From UBA2705 sp963977125 (lineage in GTDB: Bacteria > Pseudomonadota > Alphaproteobacteria > Micavibrionales > Micavibrionaceae), in assembly GCA_963977125.1 (NCBI GenBank), contig CAXBNJ010000001.1, positions 558,001 through 622,000 of the forward strand: a DNA stretch of 64,000 nt. Direction: 5' to 3'. This document shows positions 50,708-59,618 of the stretch, piece by piece. Positions within the stretch are counted from its first letter, which is position 1. Every line of letters starts with the position of its first letter. The translations under genes and the position numbers were made by a program. Below the pieces are notes generated by a model. It was not told the origin of the DNA. It saw only the letters and a list, made by a program, of their open reading frames with translations, and did no database searches.

Positions 50708-53377
50708 TTACCATTGATGTAACAGGCGCTTGTAATATTCACGCTCGCTCTTAGGTAAGTCAAAATCACCCGCGCGCTCACGTAGCTGACGCAAAATTTC
50801 ATCGATCTGGTTTTGTTGACCGTTTTTTGGTAAGTCATATTCTTCTTGGCTTAGGCTACGCGTAAGGCCGTTATCGCCATGTTTACGGCCGAGCGGATCC
50901 ATTGAGAACTTCATACCAGATTGCTGTGCATAGTGTTTAAGGCGTTCTTCAAAAGCTTGCTGCATTTGTTCGCGCTTTTTATTAAGAGCCTCTAATATTT
51001 TTTCTTGCTCAATAATGCTCTTGGCGAGGCGTTCATATTCAAGGAATGTCGCCGAATTGCCCATATGAGTGTCTGCGGTGGCTAATTCATCAGGAATAAC
51101 GCTCATATTTTCCGTCATATTGTGCAAAAGATCTTGAATGTGGCGCTGTGTATTGGCCTCCAAAATAACGTCCATTGTCGGGGCGCTGAGTATGGGCTTA
51201 TCTTCCTTGCCGAGCTTCTCACTATTTTCAAAGCCTGGGTTATTATGAATGTCTGGTGGCGGCAAGTTAAATGACTTAAAAAAGCTCTCTAAATCCGTCA
51301 CGGCTTGTTGGGATGATATAGCGTCATTGTTTTCGTCTTGTGCGTCCCCATCCTTATCTTTACCCTTTTCCGCGGCTTCTTTGCGTGCGAAATGGTCTAA
51401 ATAGTCTTGATGAAGGCGGCTTTTATCCAGTAAATTACGCTGTGCTTCAATTATAGCGTCCATTTCTTCCATAAATTGCATCATTTTCTCAATATCTTCA
51501 GGCAAAGTGGCCTGCATGTTATTATTGAGGTTATTTAATGCATTTTCTAAGTCCTGCAGAAGTTCTTTTGCCTTTGCAGGGTCGTTTAAGGCCATGTCTT
51601 CGAGCTGGCTTAAGAAATCAGCCAGTGCATTACTATTGGGCGTAGGGATTTGTGATTGAGACATTAAGTTTGTGTCATCGCCTTGGGCTTGGCGCATGGC
51701 CTGTGCTTGCGCTTCTTGGAAATACGCGGCGAGGGCGTTTTTCAAGTCATTCATGGCTTTTAATTTTTGGTCTTGCGAGGCGTTAGGATCGCTCAAAATT
51801 TGATTTAAAGCATTAATCGTTTCTTGCAAATCTTGCTGCGCTTGTAAGAATTCGCCTTTATCTAAACGCAAAGCCACGCGCCATAATATATCAATTAAGT
51901 CATAAAGCGTCTGTATGTTAGGGGCGCGCATCATGCGTTCGCGCGCAATAGTTAAAGCCAACTTGATGACGGCATCACTACCAATAATATCTGGCGTTAA
52001 GCTCATCTCCGCCAGAGATTGGTAAATATAGTTTCTATAGGCTAATTGTTCTGTAATGATAAATTTACGCAGGGCAATTATGCGCTTGGCATTTTCATCC
52101 GTAAACTCACGTTCAGGCAGCGTTATAGGCAGGGTTACGCGCTCTGAAAAATGCCCTGCGCCATCCACTAAATGCATGCTTATATTTACGTCCATGCCAG
52201 CATAAGGATGCGCGGTCAGGTTTAAGGGTATAGTGATATCTTTATGGGGGCCTGCATCATATAAAAAAGAGCGCTGTTCTTGATAGGCATTCCCTAGCGG
52301 TACATCGCCAGTATAATCGGCAGGCAAATCCATAAATATATCAAGATTCTCAACGCCGTAATCATCATCAATCGTTGCTTTTAGGCTAATTGTGCCGTTA
52401 TTGCTCGTTGTGATGTCGTCGCTAATCTCAAGCTTGGGCGGAGTATCTTCAATTAATATATATGGCACAGAAAGCAGGGGCAGAATACTGCGTTTTATTT
52501 TAACGGTAGACAGCTCATTGCTAGATAAAGCAGAGCCTACATTATGTTCATAAACATAAAACTCATCTTGAGCGCTGCTATCGTCGCCGCTCTGATCTTG
52601 GTCGCTGGCCACTAACGGATATTCTTGGTCATTAATAAGGAGCGTTGGTGCTATCCACTTGCTGCGTATAGTGAATCGCAAAATGCTGTTTTCGGCAATC
52701 AGTAAGGGCTCGGCGCTGTGCCCAGAGCCTTTTAGAACACGTACAGCTTGATGGGTGTAATCGGGGGGCGTGATTTGGATGGTGACCGGCGGAATGCGGG
52801 CGCGATCACTAATGCTAAGCCCATCAAAATGGGGTATCGCCATCGCTTTTAATTTCCCAACGCTTGATGAGGGCTCATAGGAAAAGAATATAATCACAAA
52901 AGCCAAAATAGGCAGCAAACGCAAGGCGTAAGGGTCTTTATCTGCTGAAAAATAAAATAAGCGCGGTAGGCGCATTGAAAGTAAACGCTTATGTAGGTTG
53001 TTCTTGAAACGAGACCAAATGACTAAACCATCAGGGCTTGGATTGGCTAAGGCATCATAGAATAATTGTATTGGTCGATCATGGTAGTTATTAGCATTCT
53101 CAAGGCGACGATCAGCTTCCCCCATACGCGGCCAGCGCGTTCTTTTTAAGCCAAAAGCGAAGCTATAAATCAGGGCAGCCCAGAACAACGCAGTTAATAA
53201 AAGCGGCGGAATAATTTGGTCGGTTATCGGCAGTAAAGCAATAACGCTAAAGATAAGCAAAACAAAAAAAGCGGGCGTAAGAAGGCACAGCAATTGAGAG
53301 ATCACAATTAAGCTATAATTGAGAACTCTGAGGGTTTTAATTTTAAGCTGTGTTACGGTATCGTTCGACAAGTTCAT
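50708..53377 (-). CDS. DUF4175 (TIGR02302) family large membrane protein
   Basis: 889 residues. The N-terminus has two or three membrane helices (about 20-45, 48-72, 163-180). It then has a long beta-rich part with IPPVTIQITPPDYT and LEISDDITTSNNGTISLKATIDDDYG, and a Gln/Asn/Ala/Glu-rich coiled-coil section from about 520 to 680 containing AKAKELLQDLENALNNLNNNM. The end carries the family motif DPLGRKHG...LPKNGQQNQIDEILRQLRERAGD and SEREYYKRLLHQW. Widespread in alphaproteobacteria beside lysA; the role is unknown, probably cell envelope. It shares direction with lysA and lptM. Confidence 0.85.
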   Translation of the reverse strand: MNLSNDTVTQLKIKTLRVLNYSLIVISQLLCLLTPAFFVLLIFSVIALLPITDQIIPPLLLTALFWAALIYSFAFGLKRTRWPRMGEADRRLENANNYHDRPIQLFYDALANPSPDGLVIWSRFKNNLHKRLLSMRLPRLFYFSADKDPYALRLLPILAFVIIFFSYEPSSSVGKLKAMAIPHFDGLSISDRARIPPVTIQITPPDYTHQAVRVLKGSGHSAEPLLIAENSILRFTIRSKWIAPTLLINDQEYPLVASDQDQSGDDSSAQDEFYVYEHNVGSALSSNELSTVKIKRSILPLLSVPYILIEDTPPKLEISDDITTSNNGTISLKATIDDDYGVENLDIFMDLPADYTGDVPLGNAYQEQRSFLYDAGPHKDITIPLNLTAHPYAGMDVNISMHLVDGAGHFSERVTLPITLPEREFTDENAKRIIALRKFIITEQLAYRNYIYQSLAEMSLTPDIIGSDAVIKLALTIARERMMRAPNIQTLYDLIDILWRVALRLDKGEFLQAQQDLQETINALNQILSDPNASQDQKLKAMNDLKNALAAYFQEAQAQAMRQAQGDDTNLMSQSQIPTPNSNALADFLSQLEDMALNDPAKAKELLQDLENALNNLNNNMQATLPEDIEKMMQFMEEMDAIIEAQRNLLDKSRLHQDYLDHFARKEAAEKGKDKDGDAQDENNDAISSQQAVTDLESFFKSFNLPPPDIHNNPGFENSEKLGKEDKPILSAPTMDVILEANTQRHIQDLLHNMTENMSVIPDELATADTHMGNSATFLEYERLAKSIIEQEKILEALNKKREQMQQAFEERLKHYAQQSGMKFSMDPLGRKHGDNGLTRSLSQEEYDLPKNGQQNQIDEILRQLRERAGDFDLPKSEREYYKRLLHQW

Positions 53378-53492
53378 ATCCTGTACAAAAATAATCTATA
53401 GCTCTTAATATAGTCTATTTTATCATGCGCCGCATAGGCTAGAGATGAGGATCTTAACAGGGTTTTTGATTGGGGCCTTGTGATGAGAATCT

Positions 53493-54788
53493 CTACTCAG
53501 CCAAATTTTCAAACTTTAAATAATCATCAATACCAATAGCGCGCCTTATGAGCTGGCATTTATCGCCATCGACAAGAATTTCAGCGGCTAAATCGCGTGC
53601 ATTATAGTTTGATGACATAGTCGCACCATAAGCGCCTGCGCCGCTCAAAGCCAAATACTCACCTGCTTTTATTGATGCAGGCAGCATAATATTTTTGCCA
53701 AACACATCAGCGCTTTCACATACGGGACCCACAACATCAAAGGCGGTGACGTCATCACTGTCTTGAGGGTGTGTTATCGGCAGAATCGGATGCGGGCTAT
53801 CATATAAAGCGGGGCGCATTAGGTCGTTCATACCGGCATCTATAATCACAAAACGTTTTTGCTCAGCGTCTTTAATATAGAGTATTTTAGTGACAAGCAG
53901 TCCCGCATTGCCAACAATCATACGCCCAGGTTCAAAAATCATATGTAAGCCCAATGGAACGATGTGTTTTTGCACGATCTGCGCATAATGGGCTAAATCA
54001 GGTTGTGTTTCATGTTCATAGATGATGCCGATACCGCCGCCCAGATCAATCGTATCTGGCGCATGACCGGCTTCACGTAATAAGCCAATAAACTTAGCTG
54101 CGATTGCGTACGCCGTATCAAAAGGGTTCATATCAATAAGCTGAGAGCCAATATGTAAGCTTATACCACGTGGGTTTAATGATGCGCTATTGGCGGCGTA
54201 TTCATAAAGGCGCAATATCGTTTCGGCGTTGAGGCCAAATTTGTTTTCTTTCTGCCCTGTGCTGATTTTCTCATGAGCGCCAGCTTTAACGTCAGGATTA
54301 AGACGAAAAACTACAGGCGCTTGGATATTAAGTGATGCCGCGACGGATTCGATTAAGAGTAGCTCGCCTTCGGATTCGACATTGATTTGACGTATATTGG
54401 CCTTAAGCGCATGTGCAATTTCGCTCTCAGCTTTGCCGACACCAGAAAACACAATCTTATCCGCTGCGACTGAGGCTTTTTGTGCGCGGGTAAGTTCACC
54501 TGATGACACAATATCAGCCCCGCAGCCTGTTTGCGCAATCAAGGCCATTACAGCAATGTTGTTCAGGGCTTTACAAGCGTAACAAATCGTATAATCGCTC
54601 GACGTCATGACCGTATTAAGAGCCGATTGTAGCGCGGATATATTGGCGCGTATTTGCGTTGCCGAATAAATATAATAAGGCGTTGTGTCCTGTTTATCGG
54701 TAATGTTTTCAATGATTTGATTATCAATGCTTAAGCGTTGATCAATATAAGAAAAGCACGGGGCAAGATAGGGGCTAAGATAAGGCAT
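53493..54788 (-). CDS. lysA: Diaminopimelate decarboxylase
   Basis: 431-residue PLP enzyme for the last step of lysine synthesis. The PLP Lys is in CYACKALNN. SSGELTRAQKA, HIGSQLIDMNPF, LGGGIGIIYE, the EPGRMIVGNAG block, the catalytic Cys in GPVCESADVFG and the Tyr in GAGAYGATMSSNYN are all present. The N-terminal 15 residues vary from relatives. lptM lies 90 bases upstream in the same direction; argH, which usually precedes, is absent. Confidence 0.96.
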   Translation of the reverse strand: MPYLSPYLAPCFSYIDQRLSIDNQIIENITDKQDTTPYYIYSATQIRANISALQSALNTVMTSSDYTICYACKALNNIAVMALIAQTGCGADIVSSGELTRAQKASVAADKIVFSGVGKAESEIAHALKANIRQINVESEGELLLIESVAASLNIQAPVVFRLNPDVKAGAHEKISTGQKENKFGLNAETILRLYEYAANSASLNPRGISLHIGSQLIDMNPFDTAYAIAAKFIGLLREAGHAPDTIDLGGGIGIIYEHETQPDLAHYAQIVQKHIVPLGLHMIFEPGRMIVGNAGLLVTKILYIKDAEQKRFVIIDAGMNDLMRPALYDSPHPILPITHPQDSDDVTAFDVVGPVCESADVFGKNIMLPASIKAGEYLALSGAGAYGATMSSNYNARDLAAEILVDGDKCQLIRRAIGIDDYLKFENLAE

Positions 54789-54853
54789 AAGTTATGTCTG
54801 CTTTTCTATGTTTAATTAGATGGCATGATGGAGTTTAAATAAGGTCTGGTGGC

Positions 54854-54889
54854 TTTATTTACAGGTTTATTTACAGGTTTATTTACTGG
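54854..54889. repeat. Three-copy 12-bp tandem repeat at the 3' end of lptM
   Basis: Copies TTTATTTACAGG, TTTATTTACAGG and TTTATTTACTGG at 54854, 54866 and 54878. Read on the minus strand, each unit supplies an in-frame TAA, so the lptM stop is repeated twice downstream. Confidence 0.75.
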
Positions 54890-55040
54890 GATATGTACGT
54901 GGGTAAGTATTTTGCGGTGCGTTTTGTTCATTATCCGGATTTTGGGTCAAATGCTTGGGTTTTATTCCACAAGATGTGATGCATAAAGTAAGTATCGCGA
55001 GCGCAGCGATAGAGCAAATCGTGTTAACTGATATCTTCAT
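54879..55040 (-). CDS. lptM: LptM-like small lipoprotein (LPS translocon assembly)
   Basis: A 53-residue gene. The signal peptide KISVNTICSIAALAILTLC leads into a lipobox ITSC, with the lipidated Cys at residue 24, followed by GIKPKH and a Pro/Asn/Gln-rich tail ending YPRTYPSK. This matches the LptM (YifL) pattern of a lipobox, C-G and a Tyr-Pro-rich short tail. LptM assists maturation of the LptD-LptE translocon in the outer membrane. Position directly upstream of lysA in the same direction is the classic location of this family. The 170 bases between it and the pentapeptide gene show nothing further. Confidence 0.8.
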   Translation of the reverse strand: MKISVNTICSIAALAILTLCITSCGIKPKHLTQNPDNEQNAPQNTYPRTYPSK

Positions 55041-55210
55041 TATCTTACTTCCAACTTATGCTTATTACGACTTTACTATTCCCTGTGCGCAAGTGTTCTT
55101 TTTTAAGGAACCGCGCTTAGGCTTTTGTAAAGGTATTCAAATTATAATAGATAGTCGATCACTAATTTGAAAGTGTTATTTTCTCGTAAATGAACAGTAG
55201 GGCGGTATAA

Positions 55211-56521
55211 ATGTCAGGTAAAACTATAGAGTATAGTTCAATGACGCAATCACAATTAGATGGCCTTGTTCAGCTTCATAAAAGATTTATGGACGGGCGT
55301 TTAGGCGGGCGGCGAGCAGTATTGAAATGTACGGATTTGTCCGGATTGTCTATACGTAATGGAAATCTACGGAGTGCAGAATTTAGCGGTTGCCTTATGA
55401 TTGGTATGGATTTAATGGGGACAAGCTTTCAAGAAGCCATATTATATGCCTGTGATTTAAGTAACTCCAATTTATTAGATACAAATTTTGTGCGCGCTGA
55501 TTTGCGTGGTTCAAAGATTGAGAATGCTAATTTGGAAGGCTCAAATATGGCCAATGCTGATATGCGTGAGGGGAACCTCACGATGGATGGGTCCTATGCA
55601 AAGCCAAAAGCCGTCAATTTTAGGGGCGCAAAAATGTCGGGCGTTCGACTCTCGGGCATTATGGCTGGTAAGGCTGATTTTACAGATGCAGTTTTAACTG
55701 GCGCCGATATATCTGATGCCGATCTACGCGGGGCTAAATTTGATGGCGCTGATATGTCGGGCGTTGATGTCGGGGGCATTAGGCTTTCTGGCGCAAGTAT
55801 GAAAGATACAATACTTACGGGCGTTGATATGAGCGAAATTAAGGATACGAATATTAATATGGAGGGCGCATTAACAGATGCAGGCACCCCCATGTCTATT
55901 TTGAGCTCAGAACAGATCCTTGAGGAGATGATACAGCAACACACAATTTGGTTACAAACTACAGGGCGTGAAGGTAAACAGCTTGATGTTGGTCAGATGG
56001 ATTTAAGAGCTTTACGGAGCATGACCAATAAGAAGCTTACCTTGATCAAAGCGCCAGGAACGCGTTTCATTGGTATGAATTTAAGTTACATGGAAATTCA
56101 AAGCTCAAGCCTCGAGCGTGCTGATTTTAGAAATTGTGACTTAGAAGAAGTCGATATGCGTGGATCAAACCTAACATATGCGACGTTTAACCATGCCAAT
56201 ATGCATGGCTCCAATTTTGCCCCTTTAGTCTTAAGTGAAAATTCAGAAGATAAACGCTTTGCGCCATGTAATATGGAGGGGGCGAAATTTAGATATGCAG
56301 ATTTACGTGATGCCATTCTTAAAGGTGTAAATCTTAAAGGGGCAGATTTCACCAATGCTGATCTTACTGGCGTAGATTTCCGCGGTGCGGATATTACGAA
56401 TGCATGTTTTGAAAAAGCCCTAATGGATAATGTTCGAATGGATAATGTTATTGGCGCTGATACGATTAGAAAAAGCAGCGCCTTTTCATTGGATAGCTTG
56501 AAATCCGAGAAAACGTCTTAA
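55211..56521 (+). CDS. Pentapeptide-repeat protein
   Basis: 436 residues with two blocks of A(D/N)LXX-type repeats, residues about 40-222 and 275-415, predicted to form right-handed quadrilateral beta helices. Examples are DLSNSNLLDTNFVRADLRGS, GADISDADLRGAKFDGADMS and GVNLKGADFTNADLTGVDFR. A helical linker (about 230-272, LEEMIQQHTIWLQTTGREGKQ) joins the blocks. No signal peptide, so probably cytoplasmic. The molecular role of such proteins is usually unknown; some mimic DNA and protect gyrase. It is a single gene between divergent lptM and convergent etfA. Confidence 0.9.
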   Translation: MSGKTIEYSSMTQSQLDGLVQLHKRFMDGRLGGRRAVLKCTDLSGLSIRNGNLRSAEFSGCLMIGMDLMGTSFQEAILYACDLSNSNLLDTNFVRADLRGSKIENANLEGSNMANADMREGNLTMDGSYAKPKAVNFRGAKMSGVRLSGIMAGKADFTDAVLTGADISDADLRGAKFDGADMSGVDVGGIRLSGASMKDTILTGVDMSEIKDTNINMEGALTDAGTPMSILSSEQILEEMIQQHTIWLQTTGREGKQLDVGQMDLRALRSMTNKKLTLIKAPGTRFIGMNLSYMEIQSSSLERADFRNCDLEEVDMRGSNLTYATFNHANMHGSNFAPLVLSENSEDKRFAPCNMEGAKFRYADLRDAILKGVNLKGADFTNADLTGVDFRGADITNACFEKALMDNVRMDNVIGADTIRKSSAFSLDSLKSEKTS

Positions 56522-56558
56522 AGCTTCTGACGACATAACGAATATGAACGGGTATGAA

Positions 56559-56580
56559 TAGGGGCTTTTTCAAGCCCCTA
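56559..56580. terminator. Hairpin between the pentapeptide gene and etfA
   Basis: TAGGGGCTT / AAGCCCCTA with a short T-rich loop between convergent genes; the flanking T-run is weak. Confidence 0.5.
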
Positions 56581-56588
56581 AATCTATT

Positions 56589-57521
56589 TTAAGAAAGTTT
56601 TTCAGTCAGCTCAGGTATAACGTCGAATAAATCGGCGACTAAACCATAATCCGCGACAGAAAATATCGGCGCTTCTTCATCTTTGTTAATCGCTACAATG
56701 ACTTTAGAATCTTTCATACCGGCTAAATGCTGAATAGCGCCTGAAATACCAACCGCTATATAAAGGTCTGGGGCAACAATCTTGCCTGTTTGACCGACTT
56801 GGTAATCATTCGGAACGTAACCGGCGTCAACCGCGGCGCGTGATGCACCAACCGCAGCGCCCATTTTATCGGCTAAAGCTTCGATGATTTGGAAGTTTTC
56901 CGCAGAGCCCACGCCGCGCCCACCGCTAATGACGATGTTCGCTGCTGTTAATTCAGGGCGATCAGATACTGAAAGCTCTTGCTTGACGAAATGTGTTAAT
57001 GCGACGTCTTCACCTGCAGCGAGGTCTTCAATAGAGGCGCTGCCGCCTTCATTTGATGCTTGGTCAAATGCGGTTGAACGCACCGTGATGATTTTAATCG
57101 CATCAGATGATTCCACAGTAGCAATAACATTGCCTGCATAAACAGGGCGTTTAAATGTTGTGTCATTTTCAACGCTAATAATATCTGATATTTGCTGTAC
57201 ATCAAGCAAGGCAGCAACGCGCGGCATTAAGTTTTTACCAAAAGTCGTTGCTGGCGCAAATATATGCGAATAGTTTTGCGCAATGCCCATAATAACTGGG
57301 GTTATTTGCTCGGCTATTGGGTGTGCGTAATGTGCGCTGTCGCAATTAAGAACTTTTTTAACGCCCGAGATTTTTGCAGCGGCCGCGCTTGCGCCACTAC
57401 AATTATGACCGACCACCAATACATCTATATCCGCAGATATTTTTGATGCAGCGGTGATTGTGTTGAGTGTTGATGGTTTAATTCCATCATGTGTATGTTC
57501 GGCGATTACTAATACGGACAT
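56589..57521 (-). CDS. etfA: Electron transfer flavoprotein alpha subunit
   Basis: 310-residue FAD-binding subunit of the ETF heterodimer, which collects electrons from acyl-CoA and other dehydrogenases and passes them to ETF-quinone oxidoreductase. The C-terminal FAD domain shows SGGRGVGSAENFQIIEALAD, GASRAAVDAGYVPNDYQVGQ, GKIVAPDLYIAVGISGAIQH and the VAINKDEEAPIF motif. It follows etfB by 72 bases. Confidence 0.96.
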   Translation of the reverse strand: MSVLVIAEHTHDGIKPSTLNTITAASKISADIDVLVVGHNCSGASAAAAKISGVKKVLNCDSAHYAHPIAEQITPVIMGIAQNYSHIFAPATTFGKNLMPRVAALLDVQQISDIISVENDTTFKRPVYAGNVIATVESSDAIKIITVRSTAFDQASNEGGSASIEDLAAGEDVALTHFVKQELSVSDRPELTAANIVISGGRGVGSAENFQIIEALADKMGAAVGASRAAVDAGYVPNDYQVGQTGKIVAPDLYIAVGISGAIQHLAGMKDSKVIVAINKDEEAPIFSVADYGLVADLFDVIPELTEKLS

Positions 57522-57593
57522 GGTATCCTCTTATTCTTTTTGCTTAATTATTATATGCGTTTAACTAAATTGAAAGGGCATCTAAAATTAATT

Positions 57594-58367
57594 TTAGAGT
57601 ACTTTAGCTTCGTTTTTAAGCTTCTCAATCAACTCATCAACATTGGCGACCTTTATACCTGCGCCGCGCACAGGTGGCGTGGTGACTTTTATAACGTTCA
57701 GGCGAGGGGCAAAACTAACGCCAAGCTCTTCGGCCGTAACATCATCTAGCGGCTTTTTCTTGGCCTTCATAATGTTTGGTAGCGAAGCATAGCGCGGTTC
57801 ATTTAAACGTAAATCTGTGGTGACAATGGCAGGAAGCTTTACGCCGAGTGTTTCAAGTCCACCATCAATTTCACGCGTGATCTCTGCGCCATCTTTCGCG
57901 TCATTAATAACAAGCTCAGAAGCAAAAGTCGCTTGAGGCCAACCGAGTAATGCAGCAAGCATCTGACCCGTTTGGTTTGAATCGTCATCAATAGATTGCT
58001 TACCCATGATAACTAAATCAGGTTTTTCTTTTTCCACTAAGGCTTTAAGGCATTTCGCGACAGCAAGCGGTTCAACGCCGCCAAGGTCTGTAGGCAGGTC
58101 TGTTTCAATGCGAATAGCGCGATCCGCACCGACCGCCAAAGCTGTACGTAATGTTTCTTGTACTTGGGCAGGGCCGATTGAAACAACAATAATTTCAGAA
58201 GCGAGGCCTTTTTCTTTTAGGCGCACAGCTTCTTCAATGGCGATTTCATCAAAGGGGTTCATCGACATTTTGACATTGGCGAGGTCAACGCCGCTCTCAT
58301 CCGCTTTTACGCGCACTTTGACATTGTAATCAATGGCTCTTTTAACGGGGACAATTATTTTCATCAA
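57594..58367 (-). CDS. etfB: Electron transfer flavoprotein beta subunit
   Basis: 257 residues. It starts MMKIIVPVKRAIDYNVKVRVK and has the AMP-binding region VIMGKQSIDDDSNQTGQMLAALLGWPQ (in parts) and the ETF-beta signature VTTDLRLNEPRYASLPNIMKAKKKPLD (in parts), which includes the conserved Leu loop that recognises dehydrogenase partners. It forms an operon with etfA and lies downstream of a HIG1-like gene. Confidence 0.96.
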   Translation of the reverse strand: MMKIIVPVKRAIDYNVKVRVKADESGVDLANVKMSMNPFDEIAIEEAVRLKEKGLASEIIVVSIGPAQVQETLRTALAVGADRAIRIETDLPTDLGGVEPLAVAKCLKALVEKEKPDLVIMGKQSIDDDSNQTGQMLAALLGWPQATFASELVINDAKDGAEITREIDGGLETLGVKLPAIVTTDLRLNEPRYASLPNIMKAKKKPLDDVTAEELGVSFAPRLNVIKVTTPPVRGAGIKVANVDELIEKLKNEAKVL

Positions 58368-58421
58368 ATAGATCCTTCTTAGCTCAGAAATAGGTATAAA
58401 TAATTTTAAGGCTAACGGTGT

Positions 58422-58619
58422 TTAGCCCGTGACGATAGATAATGCGAGGCAGCCTAAAGCTAAAGCTTGAAATAGGATGCGCATCTGCATAAATTTGTTG
58501 CTTTGCGAAGCGCTTTTGTCTCCGCCTTTCCCCATAACGGTAAGTCCACCGACGAAACTGAGAACAGTTAGGCCGACAAAGATAAGGGCGAGTATTAAAA
58601 ATATATAATTCATTTCCAT
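58422..58619 (-). CDS. Twin-transmembrane (HIG1-domain-like) small protein
   Basis: 65 residues with two hydrophobic segments (about 4-28 and 48-63) joined by a polar loop GKGGDKSASQSNKFMQMRI. The loop plus QALALGCLAL resembles the HIG1 (hypoxia-induced) signature seen in small alphaproteobacterial proteins encoded beside etfB. Mitochondrial relatives act on respiratory supercomplexes. An alternative ATG at 58613 is two codons in. It shares direction with etfB, 55 bases upstream of it. Confidence 0.75.
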   Translation of the reverse strand: MEMNYIFLILALIFVGLTVLSFVGGLTVMGKGGDKSASQSNKFMQMRILFQALALGCLALSIVTG

Positions 58620-58689
58620 GCTGATAACTTAATCTTTTTTGCTTTGAAATCCAATGCTCTAAACACATTTTTTATATTTTATACGGATT

Positions 58690-59457
58690 TTATGACGGTT
58701 TTTTGGCGCAAAGGAAGTAATTAACAGCCAAATCATTCTTACTCAGTACAAACTCATTTGATAAAGGATCAAGTTTTAAGCCCGTCACATCAATCGTATC
58801 AGCGCCATGCACGCGCAACATTGCGGCAAGCTCTGAAGGTTTTACAAATTTACTATGGGTGTGTGTGCCTTTTGGCACCCAATTAAGGACATATTCAGCA
58901 ACAAAAACCCCAAGAAGGGCTGATTTAACTGTACGGTTAAGGGTTGATAATATTAGTAAGCCACCGGGTTTTAAAAGCTCTAAGGCGGTTTCAATGAAAA
59001 AATCAGGGTGATCGACATGTTCAATGATTTCTAAAGCGCACACCACATCAAATGTCTTTTTGTTACTGGCTAGATACGCCTCAGAAGTCATTGCTTGATA
59101 TTCAATTTTAAGCGCCGATTGATTGGCGTGATCTTGCGCTACAGCGATAGCATTGCTATCCGCGTCCAGTCCCGTGGTCTTTGCGCCCATGCGGCTGAGT
59201 GATTCACAGACTAAGCCACCGCCGCATCCAATATCAAGAATGCTGAATCCTTTTAAGGGGGCTTTATTAACAGCTATATTACCGTCAATTGTGTTTGTTC
59301 GTTCATAATGCGCCAATATCTGATCACGTATATATTTCATACGTGTTGGGTTTAGCCTATGCAGCGGCGCAAACGGGCCTGCTGTGTCCCACCATTGTGA
59401 GGAATCTTTTGAAAAATTCTCTATTTCTTGTGCGTTCAGACTTGATTTTTGGACCAT
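58690..59457 (-). CDS. ubiG: Ubiquinone biosynthesis O-methyltransferase
   Basis: 255 residues. Family start KDSSQWWDTAGPFAPLHRLNPTRMKYI, SAM motif I ILDIGCGGGLVCESLSRMGA, VCALEIIEHVDHPD, and the membrane-contact and C-terminal motif LNWVPKGTHTHSKFVKPSEL are all present. It performs both O-methylation steps of ubiquinone synthesis. It is divergent from lysC across 161 bases, the usual alphaproteobacterial pairing. Confidence 0.96.
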   Translation of the reverse strand: MVQKSSLNAQEIENFSKDSSQWWDTAGPFAPLHRLNPTRMKYIRDQILAHYERTNTIDGNIAVNKAPLKGFSILDIGCGGGLVCESLSRMGAKTTGLDADSNAIAVAQDHANQSALKIEYQAMTSEAYLASNKKTFDVVCALEIIEHVDHPDFFIETALELLKPGGLLILSTLNRTVKSALLGVFVAEYVLNWVPKGTHTHSKFVKPSELAAMLRVHGADTIDVTGLKLDPLSNEFVLSKNDLAVNYFLCAKKPS

Positions 59458-59618
59458 GACTTTTGCGTGCTCAATACTGTTAAATAATAAAATGTCTTCT
59501 TATGATTAGAGGGATTAAGCGGTAATGCAAAGAAATATTTTGTTTTAACGTCATATTTTTGCTATGCCTTTAAGTGAATATATAGAGTGAGCGTAATTCT
59601 AAGGTTTAGAGAATATTA

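Noticed and set aside
54955..55170. 71-codon rightward frame upstream of the pentapeptide gene
   Set aside because: It is antisense to the well supported lptM gene and lacks a ribosome site.
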